In this document: piece by piece, positions 48,241 through 55,834 of the stretch
Numbering within the stretch: position 1 is the stretch's first letter
Layout of the letters: each line of letters starts with the position of its first letter
Origin: CAVXTT01 sp963764685
GTDB taxonomy: Bacteria > Bacteroidota > Ignavibacteria > Ignavibacteriales > Ignavibacteriaceae
DNA length: 64,000 bases
Direction of reading: 5' to 3'
Assembly: GCA_963764685.1 (NCBI GenBank)
Contig: CAVXTT010000020.1
Location: forward strand, 384,422 to 448,421
Position numbers and translations under genes: made by a program
The notes under the pieces: generated by a model
Told to the model about the DNA's origin: nothing
Database searches by the model: none
What the model saw: only the letters and a program-made list of their open reading frames with translations

Positions 48241-48453
48241 CTAAATCCTGAAGAAAAAAGACAAGGATGTGGGTATATTCCAACTCCGAACATTGGGGTT
48301 ACACATTATTACCATTTGCCCTTAAAACCTCGTTTGACCAAATTAAGTGTTTATTCTGGAGGAAACAGATATCCTGAATGCTGAAGAATAATAAGGATGA
48401 GTATGTATTCCTACTCTTAACACTGGCAGCCTATAATATTACCGATTGCCCTT
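48241..48453. repeat. Two degenerate ~100-nt direct repeats
   Basis: Two stretches align loosely: one contains CTGAAGAAAAAAGACAAGGA ... ATTACCATTTGCCCTTAAA, the other CTGAAGAATAATAAGGATGA ... ATTACCGATTGCCCTTAAA. They lie between the two hairpin clusters. An open frame through the first copy is likely fortuitous. Confidence 0.55.
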
Positions 48454-48524
48454 AAACCCCGTGAGGGGTTTTATATCTGTAGAAAAAAACACCCCAAAAA
48501 TATTTAAAACCCCGTCAGGGGTTT
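48454..48524. repeat. Paired hairpins joined by TATCTGTAGAAAAA, cluster 2
   Basis: Hairpin AAACCCC/GGGGTTT at 48454-48471, linker TATCTGTAGAAAAA, then a second hairpin AAACCCC/GGGGTTT at 48507-48524. Compared with cluster 1 the stems differ by a C-G for T-A exchange (AACCCC against AACTCC) on both arms, so pairing is kept. Confidence 0.75.
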
Positions 48525-48652
48525 CATTGCCGCAATGTTTCAAATTTCTATACTCTCGATGCAATTTATATCTACTACAATTCTATCCAGAATCCCCCTG
48601 TTCTTAATCTCATTCTTTTCTTAAATAAAAAACAGCATCGTGAATAATGAGA

Positions 48653-48708
48653 GGACAGCCTGCTTCGTTTCATAAGCTTTTAGATTATTAAGGTCAGGCT
48701 GTCCGTAC
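48653..48708. repeat. GTAC-ended palindromic repeat, copy 4
   Basis: 56 nt; stem GGACAGCCTG/CAGGCTGTCC ending GTAC. The stem bases differ from copies 2-3 (GGGCG against CCTG) on both sides, while the interior CATAAG...AGATTAT is conserved. Confidence 0.85.
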
Positions 48709-48734
48709 ATCTGAGACTTCCATTGATTAAGGAG

Positions 48735-48790
48735 GGACAACCTGCTTCGTTAATATCAAATATTCGTTCTAATGGACAGGTTGTCTGTAC
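48735..48790. repeat. GTAC-ended palindromic repeat, copy 5
   Basis: 56 nt; GACAACCTG pairs with CAGGTTGTC, ending GTAC. Relative to copy 4, one G-C pair has become A-T on both arms. Confidence 0.8.
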
Positions 48791-48881
48791 GAATTCATTA
48801 ATTTACAGAAAGGGTATTTTTAGAGCAAAATCAAAGAAAATATATATTAAATATCTGTACAAGCCTAACAGAAGCGACTAA

Positions 48882-48971
48882 GGGGCATATCTCAAGCGAC
48901 TCCGGAACGCGATTACACGCTCCAGACACGCTCCAGAGACGCTGCATACACGCTCCAGAGACGCTCCTGAT
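48882..48971. repeat. 11-nt tandem array (ACGCTCCAGAG)
   Basis: Five 11-nt units from 48917: ACGCTCCAGAC, ACGCTCCAGAG, ACGCTGCATAC, ACGCTCCAGAG and ACGCTCCTGAT. The preceding bases also parse into 11-mers (AGCGACTAAGG, GGCATATCTCA, AGCGACTCCGG, AACGCGATTAC), with only weak complementarity to the right-hand units. Same period as elements at 2770 and 29151. Confidence 0.65.
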
Positions 48972-49169
48972 AGTATTTGGTAAATATATAATTGGATGGT
49001 TTTTATAAAAAAGTACATCGAATTCCTAAATAGTTGTCAGATGGGAATTATTGAATAATGGATATAACATTATCATATTTGGAAAGGACGAGTCAACCTG
49101 CCGATAAAGTGGCTTGTATTTCTTAAGATCGATTTGTTCCGAGGGTTGAATAAGAGAGTTCCTGTTGTA

Positions 49170-49192
49170 AGGAACGATCAGTGATCGTTCCG
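49170..49192. repeat. Hairpin GGAACGATCAGTGATCGTTCC
   Basis: Perfect inverted repeat, GGAACGATC and GATCGTTCC. The tandem array after the REC-HPt gene opens with the variant GGAACGCTC/GAGCGTTC, a paired A-T to C-G change. Confidence 0.7.
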
Positions 49193-49386
49193 CTATGGCA
49201 CCCGCCTCCCGGATGGCGTTCTGCAGGAGTACTCCACCCTAGATAGCGATTCATCGAACTGCCTCTGGTGCGCGTTCTTAATGACGATATTTATTCAGAT
49301 AATCTTGCAATCATCCTTCCTCAATGCATTGCACGCCAGATTACTTCTTCGATGACTCATCGCAATGACGACATTTATTCATCCAA

Positions 49387-50112
49387 TCATCCATTCGCTT
49401 TTGTAAACTTCCGTTCGGTATAATATGAAATGAACCAGCAGACTCCTGCCCAGGCTAAGCCGAGCGACCATCCGCCAATAACATCGGTGGGGTAATGTAC
49501 ACCCAAATAAATTCTGCTGATCCCTATTATGAAGGATAAAAGAATAGCTACAATTATTACGTAGAGACGCATAATTCTCCTTACCAGGATACGCGATACG
49601 AGAACTGCAAGTGACAGGTATATTACTGCAGACATCATTGAGTGCCCGCTAGGAAAACTTAAGGTGTGCTCCTGAACCAATTGATATTCGAGCAAGGGGC
49701 GCGTTCTTCCAAAGAGGTGCTTGAACCAGAGGTCGATCAGGGCTCCCCCGATTACTGCAAACAGTACAAGAAAAACTGAATGATAATCTTTCCTCAGTAT
49801 CAGGAATCCAGTTACTGAAAGAGTTATTATAAAAATTACGGGACCTCCTCCCAATGCTGTAATATCTCTCATTGTGTTGGTAAGCTCTTCAGAACCAACA
49901 GCTTTGCTTTTAGTCCCCGGCTCTCTGAAAAGTTCGATTATGCCCTGGTCGAAATTCTGTGTTGACCCATCCTTAACATTTGACGCAATTATGATAAAAA
50001 GCCACCCGGCTGTTACTATAATAAATATCGTAAAGAAAAGTCTGAATTCTTTTTGGGCAAGGTTGAATATAAAATCCTTTACCGGGTGTATCCTGCTGAA
50101 AAACTTATTCAT
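49387..50112 (-). CDS. PAP2-type membrane phosphatase
   Basis: 241 residues with about six membrane helices. The lipid phosphatase motifs are KHLFGRTRP (motif 1), FPSGHSMMS (motif 2) and SRIYLGVHYPTDVIGG (motif 3). Substrates in the family include undecaprenyl diphosphate, phosphatidate and phosphatidylglycerol phosphate. A charged N-terminus precedes the first helix. It starts directly after the stop of a second PAP2 gene and is its distant paralogue. Confidence 0.92.
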   Translation of the reverse strand: MNKFFSRIHPVKDFIFNLAQKEFRLFFTIFIIVTAGWLFIIIASNVKDGSTQNFDQGIIELFREPGTKSKAVGSEELTNTMRDITALGGGPVIFIITLSVTGFLILRKDYHSVFLVLFAVIGGALIDLWFKHLFGRTRPLLEYQLVQEHTLSFPSGHSMMSAVIYLSLAVLVSRILVRRIMRLYVIIVAILLSFIIGISRIYLGVHYPTDVIGGWSLGLAWAGVCWFISYYTERKFTKANG

Positions 50113-51135
50113 TTAAAACTTATCCTCTGAAAGACGGAAAATAATCCACTGGTCCTTTGCCTCGGCTCCAATATTTTTATAAAACTTAATGGCTGGTTCA
50201 TTCCAATCAAGCACTACCCACTCCACTCTTCCAAGCTTCTCTTTTTTTGCTCTATGTACCAGGTAATTCAATAATTCTTTTCCTATACCCTTACCCCGGA
50301 ACTCCGGCTTCACATAAAGATCTTCAAGATAGATACCCGGCTTACCCTTAAAAGTCGAGAAGTTATAAAAGAAAAGTGCCTGCCCTGCGGGTTTACCTTT
50401 ATATTCTGCAATTACTGCTTCAGCAATTTTCTTATCGAATAAATACTTTCTTAACCTATCAGGTGTTATTTCCACTTCTTCTGATAATTTCTCGTAATCC
50501 GCCAGTTCCCTGATCAGTGATAAAATAACAGGAATGTCTTTTTCTGTAGTCTTCCTTATTACGAGTCCTTCAATTTTGTTATTACCCATCCTTGAAATCC
50601 TTTTAAGAAAAAAGTTCACTCCCGATGCAAACAGATATCCGAAAGCTGAGCCTATCATGGCACCGCCGATAATATCGGATGGATAATGGAGTCCTAAATA
50701 TACCCGTGAAAGTGCAACCAGTGAAGCTGTAATGAATAAGACCCATTTCAGTCGTGGATAAAGGATATAAAAAAGTACAGCCGCAGCGAAATTATTGACA
50801 GCGTGATTTGACGGGAAAGAAAATGAACCGGTGCAGCCTAGTGGTGTAAGGATGTCGGGAAGGTCGTTGCAGGGACGTATTCTTTGTACAATTTCTTTAA
50901 TTACATTGTGGCTCAGCTGATCTGTAATAATAATCATTAATATCACAGCACCTGCGGCCAGCTTTCCTTTTGCCCCTCCTTTGAAGAAAAGGATCATTAT
51001 CAGAATAACATAAGCTATATACCAGTTATTCACATTTGTAATTAAGGAGAAGAACCGGTCGAACAATGGATTGGATAATGTATGGTTTATAAAATAAAGA
51101 ACGGAAGTATCAATCGAGTAGAGGAATTCAGCCAT
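50113..51135 (-). CDS. PAP2 phosphatase fused to GNAT acetyltransferase
   Basis: 340 residues. Residues 1-180 are a PAP2 membrane phosphatase (RIRPCND, FPSNHAVNN with Asn in place of the usual Gly, and SRVYLGLHYPSDIIGG). Residues about 188-340 are a GNAT N-acetyltransferase (VIRKTTEKDIP, YLEDLYVKPEFRGKGIGKEL, WNEPAIKFYKNIGA). At the junction a Met (MGNNKIEG) sits behind an AAGG-like site, and in the neighbouring frame a TAA overlaps this ATG. The fusion could therefore come from a one-base error joining two adjacent genes, as elsewhere in this window. Both readings are open. Confidence 0.8.
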   Translation of the reverse strand: MAEFLYSIDTSVLYFINHTLSNPLFDRFFSLITNVNNWYIAYVILIMILFFKGGAKGKLAAGAVILMIIITDQLSHNVIKEIVQRIRPCNDLPDILTPLGCTGSFSFPSNHAVNNFAAAVLFYILYPRLKWVLFITASLVALSRVYLGLHYPSDIIGGAMIGSAFGYLFASGVNFFLKRISRMGNNKIEGLVIRKTTEKDIPVILSLIRELADYEKLSEEVEITPDRLRKYLFDKKIAEAVIAEYKGKPAGQALFFYNFSTFKGKPGIYLEDLYVKPEFRGKGIGKELLNYLVHRAKKEKLGRVEWVVLDWNEPAIKFYKNIGAEAKDQWIIFRLSEDKF

Positions 51136-51168
51136 AATTGTGCTAATTTAGAATAATTATAAGTAATA

Positions 51169-51974
51169 ATGTATAAAAAAATAGTGAGGAATTAGAAATC
51201 AGTACCCCGGGTTTAAAAAAGCAGCGTGAAAAATTTCTGATCTTGCTTGCTGAGGATAACGAGGTAAATATTAAGATGATGCTTATTATGCTGCAGGAGG
51301 CGGGGTATAAGACTGCATCTGTTCTTAATGGTCAGCAGGCGTTAAGTTTTCTGTCAATAGCAAATGCCGACCTTGTGCTTATGGATATTCATATGCCGAC
51401 TATGGACGGCTTTAAAGCAACTGAGGAAATCCGTGCGCTAAGTGCTCCTGCAAGCCGTATTCCTATCATTGCAATTACAGCTCACAGTCTTAGGGAAGAT
51501 AAGCAGAAATATTTGGATGCGGGAATGAATGATTATATATCCAAGCCTGTTCATCCGGAGGAATTGATTCACAAAATAGACGAGTGGCTGGGTATAGACT
51601 CAACTGGTTATATAAATGAGATTCAAAAAGAAGCGGATCAGAAAGTTCTTGATCATAATACCCTGGAAACTATTAGTCTGGGTGACAGGGATTTTCTGCA
51701 GGATCTTCTGCAGACCTACATTAAAGATGTGGAGATCCGTCTGAATAATCTTTCAAATGCTTTAAGAAATAAAGACGTAAAAAAAGTAATTCTTGAATCG
51801 CATACAATTAAAGGGGCAAGTCTTTCTATAGGTGCAAATAAAATAGGTGAGCAGGCATTAGCAATCGAAAGCCTGGGAAAGGAAAATGATCTCGCAGGGG
51901 TTGAAAATAAATATAACGATCTTGCTGAAGCCTATAAGGAAGTCAGAACCCATATCCTTGATTACCTCAGGTAG
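51169..51974 (+). CDS. Response regulator with C-terminal HPt domain (start frameshifted)
   Basis: REC domain followed by a histidine phosphotransfer domain. The REC part begins FLILLAEDNEVN, with the phospho-Asp in LVLMDIHMPTMDG, the Thr/Ala switch in IAITAHS and Lys in YISKPV. The HPt motif is ESHTIKGASLS, with the phospho-accepting His. In-frame, the first start is TTG at 51243, which would clip the first REC strand. ATG at 51169 joins the same frame if the A-run at 51175 has one more A, giving MYKKNSEELEI. No histidine kinase is adjacent, so it would act as a separate phosphorelay module. Confidence 0.85.
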
Positions 51975-52134
51975 GGAACGCTCAGTGAGCGTTCTGCAAG
52001 TGTTACCAGTGAGCATTCCGAAAGTGTTACCAATGAGCGTTTCCGTAAGTGTTACCTGCAAACGTTCCCCTAAGTGTAATCAGTGGGTATTCCCATAAGT
52101 GTTAAAATGAGCGTTCCGCAAGTGTTAAAGAGCT
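51975..52134. repeat. 24-25-nt tandem array downstream of REC-HPt gene
   Basis: It begins right after the stop codon with GGAACGCTCAGTGAGCGTTC. Six units of the form CAGTGAGCGTTCCGCAAGTG then TTAC follow without spacers. Some units retain only half of the pattern (CAGTGGGTATTCCCATAAGTG). The remaining bases to 52264 show nothing recognisable. Confidence 0.8.
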
Positions 52135-52264
52135 ATTTCCTCTGTAGTAATTTGAAACATACCGGTGGGGGAATCTCATATTATATGTTGAATAAATATT
52201 ATTATTTTCGTTAAGCCTGATGGCATATATGTTGTTATTTATAAAGATTGTCCATCTTATGTAA

Positions 52265-53350
52265 ATGATGAAGATTATTCCTAAAATATCCTTCCTGCTG
52301 ATCATTACTGTAAATTTATTGCAGGGTCAGGTCTCTGTGAGACTGCCGGAGTTAATTGTTAACCGGGGAGAAATGATAAGTGTCCCGCTGCTGGTATCGG
52401 GTTTTAATAATATCGGTGCGCTTAGTCTTGCCGTACAATATAATACTTCTGCATTAAGATACACGGGTATAAGCGGAGCGAATGAAAATTTCTTAGTAAA
52501 TTCTTATTCGGGAACAATATATATCGCTTTTGCTGAACTTCTGCCGTTTAACTCTGACAGTGATACTCTGCTCTTTCTGAATTTTGAACATATACAGGGA
52601 AACTCATTGCTTACTATTACCGGTGAGTCGGAGACTGCTGATATAAATGCAATCATACTACCGGTGACTTATACATCAGGGGAAATAATTGATTCGCAAT
52701 ATCAGACATCGATACTGGGGGACAGGGTGTGGATCGATGCTAATAAGAACGGCTTACAGGACCCCGGAGAGAAAGGGCTGCAGTGGGTTACTGTCGAATT
52801 GTTCAGCTGCAATAATTCCTGGATGGGTTATAAACTAACGGATTCATCAGGGAAATTCAGTTTTAATGAATTATATGAGGGGGATTATTTTCTTCAGTTC
52901 AGCCTGGTTGATGATAATTCGAAATATCATTTTACCTCAAGAAATGCAGGACAGGATACTCTAATAGATTCAGATGCAGAGCCGTTGAGCGATACTGTTG
53001 CAAGAACCCCGTGTGTACATATTATCGGAGGTATTTCAGCATTTAATTATGATGCCGGTGTTTACCTCCAGGCGAATAATATTCCAACCGATTATTATTT
53101 AGCACAGAATTTCCCTAATCCCTTTAACCCTTCAACAATGATCAGCTTTATGCTGCCCAAAAGGGAATTCGTTACACTTACTGTTTATAATCTTCTTGGT
53201 GAAAAAGTTGCTTTACTGCTGAATGAAGAAAAAGACCCGGGAAATCATTTTGTTGAATTTGATGCTTCTGGATTAGGAAGCGGTGTTTATTTCTATACCT
53301 TATCTACCCCTTCTAAAATACTTACAGGTAAAATGGTACTTGAGAGATAG
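52265..53350 (+). CDS. Secreted cohesin-like/SdrD B-like protein with T9SS sorting domain
   Basis: 361 residues. A signal peptide (FLLIITVNLLQGQ) is followed by a cohesin-type beta-sandwich (LPELIVNRGEMISVPLLVSG ... LFLNFEHI). A B-like repeat comes next (LGDRVWIDANKNGLQDPGEK, with Asp/Asn suited to calcium). A type A Por sorting domain closes it (AQNFPNPFNPSTMISFMLP ... GSGVYFYTLSTP). It should be exported by T9SS and displayed or released. Cohesin modules bind dockerins; no dockerin is seen here. A possible adhesion or matrix role is inferred. Confidence 0.85.
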   Translation: MMKIIPKISFLLIITVNLLQGQVSVRLPELIVNRGEMISVPLLVSGFNNIGALSLAVQYNTSALRYTGISGANENFLVNSYSGTIYIAFAELLPFNSDSDTLLFLNFEHIQGNSLLTITGESETADINAIILPVTYTSGEIIDSQYQTSILGDRVWIDANKNGLQDPGEKGLQWVTVELFSCNNSWMGYKLTDSSGKFSFNELYEGDYFLQFSLVDDNSKYHFTSRNAGQDTLIDSDAEPLSDTVARTPCVHIIGGISAFNYDAGVYLQANNIPTDYYLAQNFPNPFNPSTMISFMLPKREFVTLTVYNLLGEKVALLLNEEKDPGNHFVEFDASGLGSGVYFYTLSTPSKILTGKMVLER

Positions 53351-53352
53351 CA

Positions 53353-54822
53353 TTAATCTTTTTTAAATTTAGATATTCCTCCTCCGAAAGTAGCAAGCCA
53401 TTTATCTCCAGCGCCGTCAATGGCAACTCCCGTTACCTTGTTTGAAAGTATTTTACAGTTTAAAACATTATAGCTTTCCCACCAGGAAAAATTATATTTC
53501 ATCAGTCCGCTGCCATCAGTACCAAGCCATATTGAGCCGCTCAGATCTGATGTAAATGACAGGGCAGGGAAATCGTAAAAGGTCTGCCAGGTATTGTTAA
53601 TCCTGGCGGCAATGCCTCCATTTATCATTCCAAAGGAATGGCAGCCGACCCAGATATCAGTACCTTCAACTAAGACAGCTACTACATTTTTACTTACCGG
53701 GAGCCCGTCAGTATAAATTGACCAGCCGATCCCGTCAAACTTAACAAGTCCTTCTCCATAAGTCCCTATCCATACGGTACCGCTCTCTTCAATAAAAATT
53801 GTATTTACAAAATCTGTAGGCAGGGGTGAGTTAGATGTATTATAGCTTGTCCAACTGCCTCCGTTAAGAATATAAATTCCCTTATTATAAGTGGACATCC
53901 ATACCCTGCCGGATGGATCAACTTTGATAGAATTTATCTGATCACTCTGAAGGGGTGAATTGGATGAATTATATACCTCCCATAACCCGTTGTTGAAAAA
54001 TGCGGCACCATTATCTGTTCCGACCCATATGCCGTTCTCAACTGCATCCACCGAGAGAATTTTATTGCTGGGTATCCCGCTGTTTTCTGTCTTGTAAATT
54101 GTCCATTCCTGGTCATCATATCTTACCAGCCCCGCATCCTGGGATCCAATCCATTTAATATATCCATCTTGAATATCGATGGCATTATAATAGTTTGTTG
54201 GCAGACCAGCAGTGCCCCGGTGGAAATTTACCCATTCCAGGGTATCGATTAATCTTTTATCGACAATCACAGTCCTGTTGCTAACCACGGAAACAGTTGT
54301 CTCCAGATCCCAGAAGCCCGTCAGTTTATAGCCCACTTTGTACTGTCCGGGGAACAAGCTGTCAAATGCTTCGGGTGTTGTATAGCCGGTAAAAATATCA
54401 TTCAGAAATATATCTGCACCGCGCGGATCAGAATCCACATAGATCCTTCCCAGCATAAGTGGATTCGTGCGGTAATTAAAGAAGAGGCTGTCAATTTCAT
54501 TTACTCCCATAGTTACAGGGAGCGAGAAATCTTCAAATAATTTCATCTTCAGGGTTATTATATGATCTCCCTGATCAATCCATCTTAAAGTATCAGGGGT
54601 ATACTGCCCTGTATTTCTTTTATCCACAAATATTGCTGCACCCTGTGGATCAGAATCAACGAACAAAATATTATCAGCAATCAGAATGTCTTCAGGAGAG
54701 GTAGAAACTTCTTTTTCGCAGGATAAAGATAGGAGTATCGGAAGCAGGATAAATTGCAGAGCCCGAAGAGATATTTCAGTCTTACCCTCGTGCATATATG
54801 CAGTTGAGTGAAATTTAAACAT
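53353..54822 (-). CDS. PEGA plus beta-propeller lipoprotein, paralogue 1
   Basis: 489 residues. A signal peptide ends in lipobox LSLSC. The opening after the Cys (EKEVSTSPEDILIADNILF) is shared with the two paralogues at 58941 and 60531. Two PEGA-like beta domains follow (DSDPQGAAIFVDKRNTG; DSDPRGADIFLNDIFTG). About 7 two-component-regulator-type propeller blades then carry WIGTDNGAAFFN, VWMSTYNKGIYIL and VWIGTYGEGLVKFD. No kinase domain is present. Closest in layout to, but more diverged from, the other two copies. Confidence 0.85.
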   Translation of the reverse strand: MFKFHSTAYMHEGKTEISLRALQFILLPILLSLSCEKEVSTSPEDILIADNILFVDSDPQGAAIFVDKRNTGQYTPDTLRWIDQGDHIITLKMKLFEDFSLPVTMGVNEIDSLFFNYRTNPLMLGRIYVDSDPRGADIFLNDIFTGYTTPEAFDSLFPGQYKVGYKLTGFWDLETTVSVVSNRTVIVDKRLIDTLEWVNFHRGTAGLPTNYYNAIDIQDGYIKWIGSQDAGLVRYDDQEWTIYKTENSGIPSNKILSVDAVENGIWVGTDNGAAFFNNGLWEVYNSSNSPLQSDQINSIKVDPSGRVWMSTYNKGIYILNGGSWTSYNTSNSPLPTDFVNTIFIEESGTVWIGTYGEGLVKFDGIGWSIYTDGLPVSKNVVAVLVEGTDIWVGCHSFGMINGGIAARINNTWQTFYDFPALSFTSDLSGSIWLGTDGSGLMKYNFSWWESYNVLNCKILSNKVTGVAIDGAGDKWLATFGGGISKFKKD

Positions 54823-54898
54823 TGTGTTCTCTTCAACAGTATTTTACCACCAAAACTAACGAACCTGGCTGCGGTCAGGCAAGCTATTGTACTAAATT

Positions 54899-55834
54899 TT
54901 AAGGATAAGTGTTATATCCGAAAGAAGTTATATATTCCTCTCTGAATGCAGTACCGGAAATCTGTTTTATATATGATCCAAAAATACCCAGACCTCCTTC
55001 AACATTAGTATAATCTGTCTGATCAACTCTTATTGTATAATCATCTACGAAGCCATTGATACTCGAGAAGTATTTTGAAAGATGCTGATCGAATACAAGG
55101 AGTTCTATTGTCCCTCCATAAATGGTGTAATTATTCTTATCAGGGTCGCCTGCGGAAATTTCTGTCATCACCCTGTCGAGTGCGGACTTCTCAAATTCAT
55201 ACCCGGTATTCTTGGTGATCTTAGGATAGTCTGGAGTGTCGTCATTATACCGGAGCGGAACCCATACTGTTTGAACTTCATTTCCGGCTGCGGAGTTTGA
55301 ATATTTTATTCCATACCTTAAAACATACCACCCGTAATTATAATTGGGTACCCATTGGAACAAGAAGGTGCTCTTATCAGGGTTGGGCAAATAAAAATCG
55401 GAATACGGACCCCATTGAACCTTACTGGGCAAAGTAGTGGATGCCCAAAGAGCTTTGCCGTTATCTGTAATAACCCTTATTTCGAGCGGAATACCCTCAG
55501 CAGGTTTAAAATTATCCAAATAGTAGAATACCATAGGCGTTTTATATCTCGAGGTATCCGTCCTTGCAACTGAAGAGTCTTTAAAGAAGAATACGCTGTC
55601 TCTCTGCCATACCCGGATGTCAGCACCTGACAAGAAAGGGTCTTCAGAATTAACATATGGATCATAGCCGTTTATGGTGTAGCTCTTCGAAACGGTTAAT
55701 GTCTGAAAAGTTGTATCTGCTCTTATTATGCAGGAGAGGATATACTTTGGCTCGTAATCAGTTTTAGGATCAAAGTCTTCTTCGCAGGAAATAAGAATAA
55801 AAGCCAGAGCTAAAAATGGTAGTGTCTTTTTCAT
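54899..55834 (-). CDS. DUF4249 family lipoprotein
   Basis: 311 residues with a signal peptide and lipobox LISC (FILISCEEDFDPKTDY). The DUF4249 pattern is visible: KYILSCIIRADTTFQTLTVS, a beta-rich domain, and VDDYTIRVDQTDYTNVEGG near the end. Genes of this family usually accompany a TonB-dependent receptor, as here, where it overlaps the receptor stop by four bases. It is probably an outer-membrane lipoprotein partner; the ligand is unknown. Confidence 0.9.
   Translation of the reverse strand: MKKTLPFLALAFILISCEEDFDPKTDYEPKYILSCIIRADTTFQTLTVSKSYTINGYDPYVNSEDPFLSGADIRVWQRDSVFFFKDSSVARTDTSRYKTPMVFYYLDNFKPAEGIPLEIRVITDNGKALWASTTLPSKVQWGPYSDFYLPNPDKSTFLFQWVPNYNYGWYVLRYGIKYSNSAAGNEVQTVWVPLRYNDDTPDYPKITKNTGYEFEKSALDRVMTEISAGDPDKNNYTIYGGTIELLVFDQHLSKYFSSINGFVDDYTIRVDQTDYTNVEGGLGIFGSYIKQISGTAFREEYITSFGYNTYP

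Noticed and set aside
48202..48384. 60-codon open frame in the repeat region
   Set aside because: It runs through a degenerate repeat and its sister copy is not open; composition is not protein-like.
51975..52134. Regular 24-nt repeats that might be a CRISPR array
   Set aside because: Units are adjacent with no unique spacers, no cas genes lie in the window, and units are too diverged from one another.
53934..54119. Short frames inside the propeller genes on both strands
   Set aside because: They are alternative-frame shadows of repeated blade sequence; the long lipoprotein frame is clearly the coding one.
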